A DNA stretch of 64,000 nucleotides from Cyclobacterium amurskyense (GTDB lineage Bacteria; Bacteroidota; Bacteroidia; Cytophagales; Cyclobacteriaceae): assembly GCF_001050135.1 (NCBI RefSeq), contig NZ_CP012040.1:2453001-2517000 (forward strand), read 5' to 3'. The notes under the pieces are model-generated. The model was not told where the DNA came from and did no database searches. It was given only the letters and a program-made list of their open reading frames with translations. The translations under genes and the position numbers were made by a program. The stretch's first letter is position 1; the number at the start of each line of letters is the position of its first letter. Shown here piece after piece: positions 33,628 through 43,657 of this stretch.

Positions 33628-35616
33628 TTAGAATGGATTAACCCGGAAAATAACCGTTGATTTTGCATCCATTTTTATTTGGATTTGGTTGGTGGAATCG
33701 GACAATACCTTGTTTGTTAATGGGTCAATTACTTGCGCTAAATAGGGGAGTTGAATGTTTTTTTCTCCACCATCAACGGAATGTAAGCTTAGCCAATTTC
33801 TTCCTACATAACAGATGTCTTCCGTAGTTATGTATTGGTGAACGCCAGCTTCTGCCCAGATTTTCTTAAGCTCGGAAGGCTTCCATTGCAACTTTTCCGG
33901 AAGAAATTTGGCGGCTTTTCCAGGGAAGTTAAGGGTTGTTCCTTTATCGTTGGTCCACAAAACGGTTTTGCCCAGTTTCTGCCACTTTTTGATAAGGGTA
34001 GTTTCTTTATCGGTTAATTGAAGCAAGCCCATAAGCCAGATTACTTGGTATTGACTGTGGCTAATCTCTTGTAAGTCTGTCCTTAGATAAAGGTCATAGG
34101 CACTTCCTGTTTTGGCTATTGGATATCGATTAGACAATATTTTCTCAGTAAGTCTACCATAACTTTTGTCCCAAAATGAAAGTTCTTCATCGACAATTAC
34201 CAATACAGAAGGCTTCATTTTCTCTGGGTTTTTAGACGGGTAGTCATGGTGAAATTGCTGGGTCTTTTCCAATACCTGAAGCATTTCAGGATCACTAAAC
34301 CAACCTCCCCACATGTCAAACCACCAGCCCCCATAACCGTAAGCCAGCATTCTTGCTGCATTTTTCCATAGCAATGAGACAGAAGCATCATGGTCTTTAG
34401 GGCCAAGCCAAACCCCACTTTCATATTGACCAGGAGGAGCTATTCCTTGAGAGCGGTCTTTTAAAAGCGTAGTAATTGAAGTCCGTGTATCGTTTTCTGC
34501 CAACCAAAGCTTTCCATGCTTGTGAACAGAATTCACCGCCACCATAGGAGGCCAATCTTCCCCAATTGACCTATTGTAAACATTTGGGCTGGACAAATAA
34601 TCCAGGTCCGGGCAATCCAATAGCTTTGCCAGAGATCCATGGCCTCTCCTTGGGTCGGTGACGAAATAATGGTACCCATAAAATGCCCCTGTCAACAATT
34701 TGCCATCACTCTTCTCTTTGACAATCTTGCAGAAATAGGCAATATTGTCCACCAAAACTTCCGTATGGAACCGATACGTGTCGATGTAGTTTTGGTCTTT
34801 AATGGGGTCTCTCCATGAGATATCAGTGACAGGCTCATCGATATTGCTCAGCTGGGCATTGTCAAAAGTGACAGACGGTGCATTCCAGGCTGTTCTCAGT
34901 GATTGAACTGTACCATATTTATTCTTTAACCAATCACGGAAGGCTTTTAGTCGGACAGGGTTTTGGTCCTGGTACTGTTTAGGATGGTAAAACCATTCTT
35001 CCGTAAAACCACTGGCCACATGAATTCCTGCCAGATTGTTACGGTATTTGGATTTTAGCAACCAATCCAGACAATCCTGAAAAGCCACTTTTGTTTTTTC
35101 TCGCCACTCTTCTGAAGCAAAACTTTGGCGGAATAATGAACCATCTGGCAACTGTGCTGCTGCTGATGGGTTTGCTAAAGTCCACCAGCGAGGTGGATCA
35201 AGGTAAAAGCGGATGACTACCTTGGCTTTTGGATCCGCATTAAGTATTTTCTCAAAATCTACTTCTATGCTTGAAAAGTCATATTCATTTTCTCCTTTCC
35301 ATATTGAATTTCTAAAAGCACCAATTCCTGAGATAGTATTTATTCCTCCCTCTCCCAAGTAAGCTGGAAGGTTGTATAGATGAATTCCGGAAGCAGCAAT
35401 TTCCGTATAATATTCTTCCTCTCCCAAATAGGACATGTAGGCAAAAGGTGGATATTGCTCTCCATCAATAATCAAAGAAGGGCTTCCATTCTCCCAATGA
35501 ACTTCAGATTTTATTTGTGCGCTTACTGGATGAGCTATGGTAAACAGAGAGAGTAGGGAAATCAGAAGGTTAAATTTTTGAAAATTTTGGTCCAATATAT
35601 TCGGGGTTTTTATCAT
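33628..35616 (-). CDS. secreted GH42-like glycoside hydrolase
   Basis: About 662 residues from ATG 35616, where the signal peptide starts (ending HPVSAQ, about residue 34). Upstream the frame is open for 33 more codons, but most of those lie in a MITE-like repeat, so they are not part of the gene. A TIM barrel of clan GH-A is suggested: likely acid/base Glu in G-F-T-E-E-W-F-Y (near 230) and likely nucleophile Glu in L-W-L-A-E-N-D-T-R (near 400). After about 460 comes a beta-galactosidase trimerisation-like alpha/beta domain (PSVLVIVDEELSFWDKSYG) and then a small beta domain. GH42 enzymes remove galactose or related sugars; the substrate here is unknown. Confidence 0.72.
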   Translation of the reverse strand: MIKTPNILDQNFQKFNLLISLLSLFTIAHPVSAQIKSEVHWENGSPSLIIDGEQYPPFAYMSYLGEEEYYTEIAASGIHLYNLPAYLGEGGINTISGIGAFRNSIWKGENEYDFSSIEVDFEKILNADPKAKVVIRFYLDPPRWWTLANPSAAAQLPDGSLFRQSFASEEWREKTKVAFQDCLDWLLKSKYRNNLAGIHVASGFTEEWFYHPKQYQDQNPVRLKAFRDWLKNKYGTVQSLRTAWNAPSVTFDNAQLSNIDEPVTDISWRDPIKDQNYIDTYRFHTEVLVDNIAYFCKIVKEKSDGKLLTGAFYGYHYFVTDPRRGHGSLAKLLDCPDLDYLSSPNVYNRSIGEDWPPMVAVNSVHKHGKLWLAENDTRTSITTLLKDRSQGIAPPGQYESGVWLGPKDHDASVSLLWKNAARMLAYGYGGWWFDMWGGWFSDPEMLQVLEKTQQFHHDYPSKNPEKMKPSVLVIVDEELSFWDKSYGRLTEKILSNRYPIAKTGSAYDLYLRTDLQEISHSQYQVIWLMGLLQLTDKETTLIKKWQKLGKTVLWTNDKGTTLNFPGKAAKFLPEKLQWKPSELKKIWAEAGVHQYITTEDICYVGRNWLSLHSVDGGEKNIQLPYLAQVIDPLTNKVLSDSTNQIQIKMDAKSTVIFRVNPF

Positions 35617-35653
35617 GAAAAGGATGGTATGTATCTGGTCTAATTGGGAATGC

Positions 35654-35844
35654 TTCAACCCGAAATATGCAATAGACATTCTATTACGTGCTGAAATCGC
35701 TTTAAAATCAGCCACTTCGTTGCTGTTTTCAATTTCACCATAGCGGTGTTATGCTAAAATCACCAAACAGTCTGATTGCGATTGCAACACTTCCCGTAAA
35801 CACGGGACAGGCTATTACGGATCCTATTACATAATCCGGGTTAA
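35654..35844 (+). repeat. MITE-like dispersed repeat, internally deleted copy 3
   Basis: A 191-bp copy with both ends but with small internal deletions: the GTCTTGC stretch and the CCTGAC/GTCAGG hairpin region are missing or replaced by GGCTATTACGG. It lies 38 bp upstream of the GH42-like start and opposes that gene. The rest of the 35617-36089 gap, about 245 bp after the repeat, shows nothing recognisable. Confidence 0.82.
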
Positions 35845-36089
35845 ATCAAACAGTCATTTTGGAGCGTATGGTTTGCCTTTATTGAGACAATTATCTTTTA
35901 AAAGTAACTGTATTAGCCATGTAATTCCAGATTTTTCCTTCAAAATATTAGGCTTAATGGTTTATAGTGAAAATTATCCAAGGGGATATTAACCATTATT
36001 ATATTGCAAGCCCTTCAAAATTCCTTTTATAGACGCTATCATTAGCGGTATTAATTTGGTATTTTGAGTTTCAGCTAAACGGTATAACA

Positions 36090-36431
36090 ATGGCATATGA
36101 TGAAAGGCTTGCAGATAGGGTTCGTGAATATCTTTTCGAAGTAGGACAATTGGAAGTGGAGGAAAAAGCCATGTTTGGAGGCCTGGCTTTTTTGGTCAAT
36201 GAAAAAATGTGCGTGAATGTAAGTGGTACAAAGCTTATGTGTAGATATGACCCCGAATTAGTGGAAGAGGTAGCTGAAGTAAATGGGTTCCAATCCATGG
36301 TTATGAAAGGGAGGGTGTACAAAGGTTATTGTTACGTAAGCGCTGAAGCCATCACAACAAAAAGAGAAATGGCTTATTGGATTGACCTTTGCCTGGATTT
36401 CAATGAGAAAACCAAATCTTCAAAAAAGTAA
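36090..36431 (+). CDS. TfoX N-terminal domain protein
   Basis: A 113-residue protein consisting of one TfoX/Sxy N-terminal domain: LADRVREYLFEVG, then the hallmark E-K-A-M-F-G-G-L-A-F-L-V-N and M-C-V-N-V, ending with a helix (EMAYWIDLCLDFNEKTK). Full-length TfoX regulates competence in gammaproteobacteria; single-domain versions in Bacteroidota have no established role. Transcribed alone. Confidence 0.85.
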   Translation: MAYDERLADRVREYLFEVGQLEVEEKAMFGGLAFLVNEKMCVNVSGTKLMCRYDPELVEEVAEVNGFQSMVMKGRVYKGYCYVSAEAITTKREMAYWIDLCLDFNEKTKSSKK

Positions 36432-36557
36432 ATATTAGCCATTGCTTTGAGTAGAAAAGGGTGTAACTAAAATTTAAATATTTCTTTATACTTTACCCCA
36501 TTTAGGCAAAACCTCAGACAGGTTAAACCTGTTAAAGCTATTATAGCTAATTTTCCA

Positions 36558-37685
36558 ATGATACCTCAATTGTTATATAAGGTGATTTTCTCAATTTATG
36601 CCAAGCTGTTTTTTGTTGTGCTAGGGTTGTTGTTGCCTGTTAATTATGTTTTTTCACAACGACTTAGTCTTGATCCTATACCATTGAGGATGGTTTCTCA
36701 GGTATTTAGTCCAGATGAATATTATATCTCAAGGATTATTGATGAGAGAAAGGACCTTAACCCTACTGCGTTTCTGGTGCCGGATGTTAAAAGTGGCAGT
36801 AATCTGCGGACGGTAAATCTTGAAGGAGGCACTATACCTGCTTTGGAGCAATATATATTGGGAGCTTATCCTGGGAAGAAAGAGTCTCGCCCTGTTGTAG
36901 TAAAAATTAAGGATGTCAAAATAATTGAAAACATTCTGAATGCTAAAACTGGGGTAGTAGAAGGTGACATTCATTTGGACTTTGAATTTGCTTTGGAAAG
37001 AGGGGATGAATTGGTTGATTTGTTGGGGTTTCAAGGAGGTATAAGTTACCAAAGAGGGGTACGACAGTTTCACTTATTGGAGCCATTCTTAAAGCGATCG
37101 GTGAATTTGGCCATGAAATATTTTGATGATTGGATAGAGAAAGATGCGCCAAATAACAATCTTCTGGCCCAAGAGGTGCGACTAAAGATGAGGGATTATG
37201 TCCGTTCGAATGTGAGTGATACTGTTTTTTATGCTAGCGATAGGCCCTTGACCTGGAAAGATTTCACTGGTAGACCAGGTTTCAATAATTATGCGGCATC
37301 CATTTTTGCAAGTATAGGCTATGAGTTGAATAGCAGTATGGAAAATGGTGTGTTGCTAGTAGATTTAGTCTTTAAAACCTACATGTTGAAAAGTTCTTCC
37401 TGGGTGAGGTCAGGAAACAACAGCTATGGACTTAATCATGAACAAAGGCATTTTGATATAACGAAGATAATTATTGAGCGTCTCAAAAACACATTAACGA
37501 ACCTTGAACTCGAGCCTCATAATTATGAACGGAAGATTTCCTTTCATTACCTGGAAGCTTTTAGAGAAATGAACCGCATGCAAGAAGCTTATGACAATCA
37601 AACTTCCAATGGAACCAATGCCTCAGCTCAAGAGAGGTGGAACAAAAAAATAGATACTGAATTAATTCAGTTGGGTGTAGATTAG
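36558..37685 (+). CDS. DUF922 predicted metalloprotease, exported
   Basis: A 375-residue protein with an N-terminal hydrophobic signal (about 10-33, ending V-F-S-Q). The first 200 residues are not recognised. The C-terminal domain (about 225-330) matches DUF922, a putative secreted zinc-protease family: P-L-T-W-K-D-F-T-G-R-P near 232, then L-N-H-E-Q-R-H-F-D-I near 292, which carries an HExxH zinc-binding motif. It is likely periplasmic or cell-surface. Substrate unknown. Confidence 0.72.
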   Translation: MIPQLLYKVIFSIYAKLFFVVLGLLLPVNYVFSQRLSLDPIPLRMVSQVFSPDEYYISRIIDERKDLNPTAFLVPDVKSGSNLRTVNLEGGTIPALEQYILGAYPGKKESRPVVVKIKDVKIIENILNAKTGVVEGDIHLDFEFALERGDELVDLLGFQGGISYQRGVRQFHLLEPFLKRSVNLAMKYFDDWIEKDAPNNNLLAQEVRLKMRDYVRSNVSDTVFYASDRPLTWKDFTGRPGFNNYAASIFASIGYELNSSMENGVLLVDLVFKTYMLKSSSWVRSGNNSYGLNHEQRHFDITKIIIERLKNTLTNLELEPHNYERKISFHYLEAFREMNRMQEAYDNQTSNGTNASAQERWNKKIDTELIQLGVD

Positions 37686-37786
37686 CTTATTTAAAAGCAG
37701 GTAAATGAAGAATAAGACAGCAATTGAGCAGGTACGCACAGGACAGGTATTTGACTAAATAGTTTTATCTTGGTTGATTAACCAAA

Positions 37787-39583
37787 ATGACTATCCAAAT
37801 GAGTTTTATGCAAAGCGCTGTAAGGCCACTTTTTTCAATATTACTGTTTTTCGCAATCTGTTCCAATGCCTTTGCTCAATTGCCACCGGCATTTAACAAT
37901 GGCAGGGACTATAAAGTAGCCGATGATTCCCGAACGCGGAAATACATTGCCCCGGTAAAAATATTCTGGAAATCCACCGAAAACACTGCTTTAATAAAGA
38001 ACGAAAATCATCTCCTTAACCAACCAATTGGCCAGGCCATTCTTACCAATAAGCAAGACTTTTTGGTCATGAAAAGTACTGAAACTGAAAAACCGGGGAT
38101 CTTGTTGGATTTTGGTGTCAACCTGCATGGAGGGATTCAATTGGTGACGGGTATGATAGGATCAAAAGATCCCGTGCGTGTACGGATAAGATTGGGAGAG
38201 TCGGTTACTGAAGCAATGTCATCCATTGATACCATACATGGGGCTACAAATGACCATGCCATGCGTGATTTTATTGTTTCCCTTCCATGGCTTGGGAAAC
38301 TTGAAGTTGGTAATTCGGGATTCCGATATGCAAGGATAGACTTGGTAGACCCTAACAAAGAGTTACTGCTAAAGGAAGCCAATGCCATATTGGTCTACAG
38401 AGACATTCCATATCTGGGAAGTTTTAAGAGTAATGATGAACGTTTGAATAAGATTTGGGACATGGGGGCTTATACGGTTCACATGAACATGCAAGAGTAC
38501 CTTTGGGATGGGATAAAAAGAGATCGTTTGGTCTGGGTAGGAGATTTGCACCCTGAGGTTTCAACGATTAATGCAGTCTTTGGATACAATGAGGTGGTTC
38601 CTAAAAGTCTTGACCTGATCCGTGACATTACACCTATGCCTGAATGGATGAACGGGATCAGTACTTATTCTATGTGGTGGATTATTATTCACCGTGACTG
38701 GTACCTGCATCATGGGGACAAGGACTATTTAAAAGCCCAAGAAGACTATTTGATTAAACTTACTAGGCACATGGCAAGTAGGGTGGAAGGCAATAAAGAA
38801 AAATTGGATGGTACCCGTTTTCTAGATTGGCCATCAAGTGAAAACCCTGAAGCCATTCATGCCGGCTTACAATCCATGTTGATTTGGGCTTTTGATGCTT
38901 CGGGTGAGATTTATACTGTATTGGAAAATGATGAAATGGCCAAAGAGGCAAAGGCTATGGCCGCAAAATTGAGGACTTACCATCCTGATCATGCAGGGTC
39001 TAAGCAAGCTGCTTCCCTAATGTCATTAACTGGTATAATGGATCCTTCTAAAGCCAATCGCCAAGTGATTTCCAAAAATGGCGTGGCTGATTTTTCTACT
39101 TTTTATGGGTATTATATGCTGGAAGCCAAGGCCAAGGCTGGTGATTACCAAGGAGCGATTGAAAATATTAGAGAGTATTGGGGCGCGATGATTGACCTCG
39201 GTGCAACTACTTTTTGGGAAGATTTTAATATCAAGTGGTTGGAAAATGCTGCAAGAATTGATGATTTCGTCCCTGATGATAAAGTGGACGTACATGCAAG
39301 TTATGGAGGCTACAGCTATGATAAACTCCGTCATAACTTGAGTCATGGCTGGGCTTCTGGTCCTACTGCGTGGATGAGTAGACATGTGCTTGGTGTCCAT
39401 GTTTTGGACCCGGGATCAAAGACCATTCTAATTGATCCGCATTTGGGAGATTTGGAATGGGTGGAAGGAACATTCCCCACTCCTTATGGTTTGGTTTATG
39501 TCAAGCATAAAAAGCAGAGTGATGGCACAGTGAAGAGTGAAATTTCAGGACCTGATAAAGTCAATATTGTGTATCCTAAATGA
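37787..39583 (+). CDS. secreted GH78-like (alpha-L-rhamnosidase-type) hydrolase
   Basis: A 598-residue protein with a signal peptide ending N-A-F-A-Q (31 residues; the Met at codon 8 is an equally good start). A beta-sandwich (about 60-205) comes first (DFLVMKSTETEKPGILLDFG), then an (alpha/alpha)6 barrel with L-W-D-G-I-K-R-D-R-L-V-W-V-G-D-L near 238, the landmark that carries the general acid in GH78, and S-H-G-W-A-S-G-P near 519 with a C-terminal beta domain. It is shorter than typical GH78 enzymes, with one N-terminal sandwich. Rhamnosidase activity is the family inference, and other specificities occur. It ends at a bidirectional terminator shared with nrdA. Confidence 0.78.
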   Translation: MTIQMSFMQSAVRPLFSILLFFAICSNAFAQLPPAFNNGRDYKVADDSRTRKYIAPVKIFWKSTENTALIKNENHLLNQPIGQAILTNKQDFLVMKSTETEKPGILLDFGVNLHGGIQLVTGMIGSKDPVRVRIRLGESVTEAMSSIDTIHGATNDHAMRDFIVSLPWLGKLEVGNSGFRYARIDLVDPNKELLLKEANAILVYRDIPYLGSFKSNDERLNKIWDMGAYTVHMNMQEYLWDGIKRDRLVWVGDLHPEVSTINAVFGYNEVVPKSLDLIRDITPMPEWMNGISTYSMWWIIIHRDWYLHHGDKDYLKAQEDYLIKLTRHMASRVEGNKEKLDGTRFLDWPSSENPEAIHAGLQSMLIWAFDASGEIYTVLENDEMAKEAKAMAAKLRTYHPDHAGSKQAASLMSLTGIMDPSKANRQVISKNGVADFSTFYGYYMLEAKAKAGDYQGAIENIREYWGAMIDLGATTFWEDFNIKWLENAARIDDFVPDDKVDVHASYGGYSYDKLRHNLSHGWASGPTAWMSRHVLGVHVLDPGSKTILIDPHLGDLEWVEGTFPTPYGLVYVKHKKQSDGTVKSEISGPDKVNIVYPK

Positions 39584-39600
39584 TTTTGGTCTTAGTCAAA

Positions 39601-39635
39601 AAAAAAGCAACTGCCGAAAGGACAGTTGCTTTTTT
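39601..39635. terminator. bidirectional terminator between GH78-like gene and nrdA
   Basis: A-rich, then AAGCAACTG with its complement CAGTTGCTT, loop CCGAAAGGA, then T run. It has A and T tracts on both sides and lies between two converging genes. Confidence 0.85.
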
Positions 39636-39656
39636 ATGCAATTTTATATTTGTGGA

Positions 39657-42050
39657 TCAACTACCACAAGCTTCACATTCGTCTGGATTATCCAAGGAGC
39701 ATATAATGGCTTCTTGTTGTTGTTTTTTGCTATCCAAATCTACAGCTTCAAGCTTATCTCCATTCAATTGAGATTTGTCTACTGTAAACTGAATGGCGCT
39801 ACTTGCTGCTTTAGAACGCAAGTAATAAATACCAGTTTTAAGACCTTTTTTCCATGCATAGAAATGCATAGAGGTTAATTTTCCAAAGTTAGGCTCTTGT
39901 AAGAACAAGTTCATGCTTTGTGACTGACATACATAAGCACCTCTATCGGCAGCCATGTCTATAATTACCTTTTGAGAGATTTCCCACACTGTTTTGTAGA
40001 GGTCTTTTAGGTTTTGAGGGATGTCAGGCATATTTTGAACGGAGCCATTGGCAGCGATCAGTCTGTTTTTCATTCCATCCGTCCAAAGACCCAATCTGAT
40101 CAAGTCTTTCATTAGGTGTTTGTTGACTACAACGAACTCACCTGATAAGGTTCTACGAGTGTAGATATTACTAGTATATGGTTCAAAGCACTCATTATTA
40201 CCCAAGATTTGGGAGGTGGAGGCTGTCGGCATTGGAGCCACTAAAAGTGAATTCCTTACCCCATACTTGTTTACTTTTTCTTTGAGTTCTGACCAGTTCC
40301 AACGTCCAGATTTTGGAGTTACACCCCACATATCAAACTGGAATATACCTTTTGACACTGGAGATCCTTCATAGGTTTCATAAGTGCCATTGACTTTTGC
40401 AAGTTCCATGGATGTCTCCATTGCTGCAAAATAGATGGTTTCAAAGATATCTTCGTTGAGCCCTTTGGCTTCATCAGAGTCGAAAGGCATTCTCAAAAGA
40501 ATGAAAGTATCCGCCAGTCCTTGAATACCTAATCCAACAGGTCTGTGCCTGAAGTTAGATTTTCGGGCTTCTGGTACAGGGTAATAGTTGACATCAATTA
40601 CTTTATTAAGGTTTTTGGTAACCACTTTAGTTACCTCATAAAGTTTCTTATGATCAAAATATTTTTTACCGTCTTTTCCTGTAGTGACATATTTAGGAAG
40701 TGCAATAGAAGCCAGGTTACAAACAGCCACCTCATCTGGAGAAGTATACTCCATGATTTCTGTACACAAGTTGGAAGACTTGATGGTACCAAGGTTCTTT
40801 TGGTTGGACTTACTGTTGGCAGCATCTTTATAAAGAATGTATGGGGTACCAGTTTCGATTTGGGATTCCAAAATCTCAAACCAAAGCTCCTGTGCTTTTA
40901 TAGTTTCACGCGCACGTCCTTCTTTTTCATATTTTTCATAGAGTCTTTCAAACTCATCACCATAGCAATCTGCCAATCCAGGTGCTTCGTGAGGGCAGAA
41001 CAAAGACCAGTCTTCATTGGCCTCTACACGTTTCATGAATAAGTCAGAAACCCATACAGCATAAAACAAGTCTCTTGCACGGAGTTCATCTTTACCGTGG
41101 TTTTTCTTAAGGTCAAGAAAGTCCTTGATGTCAGCATGCCAAGGTTCCAAGTAAATGGCAAAGCTGCCTTTTCTTTTCCCTCCACCTTGATCTACATACC
41201 TGGCGGTCATGTCAAAGTTTCTCAACATTGGGACAATCCCATTAGACACTCCATTGGTACCCCTGATATAAGAGCCTTTAGCCCTTACGTTATGGATAGA
41301 AAGGCCTATACCTCCTGCAGATTGAGAAATTTTAGCACATTGTTTTAATGTGTCATAAATTCCATCAATACTGTCGTCCTTCATTGTAAGTAGGAAACAA
41401 GAAGACAGTTGTGGCTTAGGCGTACCTGCATTAAATAGGGTAGGTGTAGCGTGTGTAAACCATTTCTGAGACAAAAGGTGGTAGGTGTCAATTGCTGACT
41501 CTATGTCTTCTTTGTGGATACCTATAGAGACCCGCATAAGCATGTGCTGTGGTCTCTCTACAACTTTACCGTCAAGTTTAATAAGATAACTTCTTTCTAG
41601 GGTTTTGAAACCAAAGAAATCGTAATCAAAATCCCTGGTATAGTCAATTACCTCATCTAGTTTGGCAGCATGTTTTTTAATAATTCCATAGACGTCAGGA
41701 GCAATCAGTGCTGCATTCTCATCAGTTTTTGGATTGATGTAGGTATATAGTCGTTTCATGGTATTTGAAAACGACTTACTTGTAGTCTTGTGTAGGTTTG
41801 AAATAGCGATTCTTGCAGCAAGAATTGCGTATTCAGGATGTATTACTGTCAGGGAGGCACATACCTCAGCAGCGAGATTGTCAAGCTCTGTGGTTGTTAC
41901 CCCATCATAAAGCCCATCAATTACTTTTTTTGCAACTTCGATAGGGTGGATGTAGCGTGCATCCAACCCGTAGCAAAGGTTTTCTATTCTTGTTGTGATT
42001 TTGTCAAATCTGACGGATTCTCTTCTACCGTCTCTTTTTATTACTAACAT
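39657..42050 (-). CDS. nrdA: ribonucleoside-diphosphate reductase alpha subunit (class I)
   Basis: A 797-residue protein with an N-terminal ATP-cone (1-95, IKRDGRRESVRFDKITTRIE), the catalytic barrel with P-T-L-F-N-A-G-T-P-K-P-Q-L-S-S-C near 205, N-L-C-T-E-I and V-A-V-C-N-L-A-S carrying the active-site cysteines, and the C-terminal C-E-A-C that reduces them. It reduces NDPs to dNDPs with the NrdB radical. The ATP-cone implies dATP feedback control. It lies 33 bp behind nrdB, so the operon is nrdB-nrdA, the reverse of the E. coli order. Confidence 0.96.
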   Translation of the reverse strand: MLVIKRDGRRESVRFDKITTRIENLCYGLDARYIHPIEVAKKVIDGLYDGVTTTELDNLAAEVCASLTVIHPEYAILAARIAISNLHKTTSKSFSNTMKRLYTYINPKTDENAALIAPDVYGIIKKHAAKLDEVIDYTRDFDYDFFGFKTLERSYLIKLDGKVVERPQHMLMRVSIGIHKEDIESAIDTYHLLSQKWFTHATPTLFNAGTPKPQLSSCFLLTMKDDSIDGIYDTLKQCAKISQSAGGIGLSIHNVRAKGSYIRGTNGVSNGIVPMLRNFDMTARYVDQGGGKRKGSFAIYLEPWHADIKDFLDLKKNHGKDELRARDLFYAVWVSDLFMKRVEANEDWSLFCPHEAPGLADCYGDEFERLYEKYEKEGRARETIKAQELWFEILESQIETGTPYILYKDAANSKSNQKNLGTIKSSNLCTEIMEYTSPDEVAVCNLASIALPKYVTTGKDGKKYFDHKKLYEVTKVVTKNLNKVIDVNYYPVPEARKSNFRHRPVGLGIQGLADTFILLRMPFDSDEAKGLNEDIFETIYFAAMETSMELAKVNGTYETYEGSPVSKGIFQFDMWGVTPKSGRWNWSELKEKVNKYGVRNSLLVAPMPTASTSQILGNNECFEPYTSNIYTRRTLSGEFVVVNKHLMKDLIRLGLWTDGMKNRLIAANGSVQNMPDIPQNLKDLYKTVWEISQKVIIDMAADRGAYVCQSQSMNLFLQEPNFGKLTSMHFYAWKKGLKTGIYYLRSKAASSAIQFTVDKSQLNGDKLEAVDLDSKKQQQEAIICSLDNPDECEACGS

Positions 42051-42083
42051 ACCTAACTGATGATTATAATGGTTAAAAAATGA

Positions 42084-43067
42084 TTAAAAGTCCTCTTCTA
42101 CAGAAAATTTGTCTGAGGAGGAAGAATCGTCCTTGTTTTTCATAACCCCTGCTTTTTGATAATCACCCACACGTTTTTCGAAGAAATTGGTTTTTCCTTC
42201 TAAAGAAATCATGTCCATAAAATCAAACGGGTTCTTGCTGTTCCAAACTTTAGAACATCCCAATTCAAGTAGCAGCCTGTCTGCTACAAATTCAATGTAT
42301 TGGCACATTAATTCAGAATTCATGCCAATAAGTCTTACAGGCAATGCGTCTGTTACAAATTCTTTTTCTATTTCTACAGCATCTTTGATGATTTCTGTAA
42401 CCTGCTCCTGCGGCAATTTATTGACCAAATGCTTGGTGTATAGATGGCAAGCAAAATCGCAGTGTAGTCCTTCATCTCTGGAGATTAACTCGTTAGAAAA
42501 AGTCAAACCAGGCATTAGGCCTCTTTTTTTCAACCAGAAGATTGAGCAAAATGAGCCAGAGAAGAATATGCCTTCAACTGCTGCAAAAGCAACTAGTCGT
42601 TCCATAAAATTCCCTTTGTCTATCCAACGCAATGCCCACTCCGCTTTCTTCTTAACACAGTCTAGGTGTTCTATTGCATTGAATAGATGATCACGTTCGT
42701 CTGCATTTTTGATATAAGTGTCTATTAATAAGCTATAGGTTTCACTATGGATGTTTTCCATTGCTATCTGGAAACCATAAAAAAACTTTGCTTCTGTGTA
42801 TTGTACTTCTGCTACGAAATGTTCTGCTAGATTTTCATTGACAATTCCATCACTTGCAGCAAAAAATGCCAAAACATGAGAAATGAAATGTCGTTCTCCA
42901 TCACTTAGATTCTTCCAGTCATTAAGGTCTTGACCTAAATCTATCTCTTCAGCAGTCCAAAAACTTGCCTCAGCCATCTTATAATACTCCCAAATGTCAT
43001 CATGTTGGATGGGGAATAATACAAATCTGCTGTTGTCTCCCTGTTCTAATATTGGCTCTGGCTTCAT
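42084..43067 (-). CDS. nrdB: ribonucleoside-diphosphate reductase beta subunit (class I)
   Basis: A 327-residue di-iron protein. Conserved segments are EASFWTAEEIDLGQDLNDW near 33, QIAMENIHSETYSLLIDTYI near 100, which carries the radical Tyr, and GIFFSGSFCSIFWLKKRGL near 165. The C-terminus FSVEEDF is the docking peptide for NrdA. Over the central 200 residues it resembles eukaryotic R2 more than E. coli R2, as known for some Bacteroidota. First gene of the nrdBA operon. Confidence 0.95.
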   Translation of the reverse strand: MKPEPILEQGDNSRFVLFPIQHDDIWEYYKMAEASFWTAEEIDLGQDLNDWKNLSDGERHFISHVLAFFAASDGIVNENLAEHFVAEVQYTEAKFFYGFQIAMENIHSETYSLLIDTYIKNADERDHLFNAIEHLDCVKKKAEWALRWIDKGNFMERLVAFAAVEGIFFSGSFCSIFWLKKRGLMPGLTFSNELISRDEGLHCDFACHLYTKHLVNKLPQEQVTEIIKDAVEIEKEFVTDALPVRLIGMNSELMCQYIEFVADRLLLELGCSKVWNSKNPFDFMDMISLEGKTNFFEKRVGDYQKAGVMKNKDDSSSSDKFSVEEDF

Positions 43068-43657
43068 TAGTAGAAATGGTTTTATCTGAGTAAAAATTAA
43101 TTATTGCTGTGTACCGTATTTCTTGTTAGTGTCTATATGAAAGGCTATTAGACTAATTAGGTACGAATGCCTTAACAAATATGGGCAAGAAAAATGAAAA
43201 AGTAAAGCCCGATTTAGCTAAAAACCCTAAAAAGTTGAACGCTGGTCAATAGATTATAAATAGTTAATATAAAGTGAGTTAGGAAATTTGAACTGAAGTA
43301 AAGATTTAATCTAAATGGATCATATATGCTAGGTCAACTTTTTTTAAATAATTTTAAAATATTTAAAATGGGCCAAAAATGGCCATTTTTTTGACTATCG
43401 GTCAAAAATCTAGTTTTTTTTTCGTGAGTATTCTGTTGTAAGATACTGTTGATCAATTGTGTAAATGAGAAAATTTAATTTCAAACCCTTATAAATGGCG
43501 AATAGGGCTGGATTTTTGAAGATGGCGTTGGATTAAATTGAGTTTCTGGGGTTTTGGGTGTAAATATTGAAATTAATATTGGAGGATTAGTTTATCTATT
43601 TGGTAATTTTTCTTATATTTGCACCTCATTTTGATAATTGAATTATATCAAACCATT
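43068..43657. other. divergent promoter region of nrdBA and rplU
   Basis: No gene. It holds the promoters of the nrdBA operon (minus) and of rplU-rpmA (plus). A perfect palindrome AAAATGGCCATTTT lies near 43375-43392. I looked for NrdR-type boxes and saw none clear. A 23-codon reading frame at 43181-43252 is too weak to call. Confidence 0.5.
43614..43621 (+). promoter_or_regulatory. putative -7 box (TATATTTG) of rplU-rpmA
   Basis: TATATTTGC matches the Bacteroidota -7 consensus with the favoured C after it, 36 bp before the rplU ATG. The -33 element is not obvious. Confidence 0.6.

Noticed and set aside
43068..43200. NrdR boxes upstream of nrdB
   Set aside because: No pair of ACACnATATnTTGTGT-like sites was seen.
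43181..43252. 23-codon Lys-rich frame upstream of nrdB
   Set aside because: Too short, no promoter or conservation evidence; recorded only as a remark.
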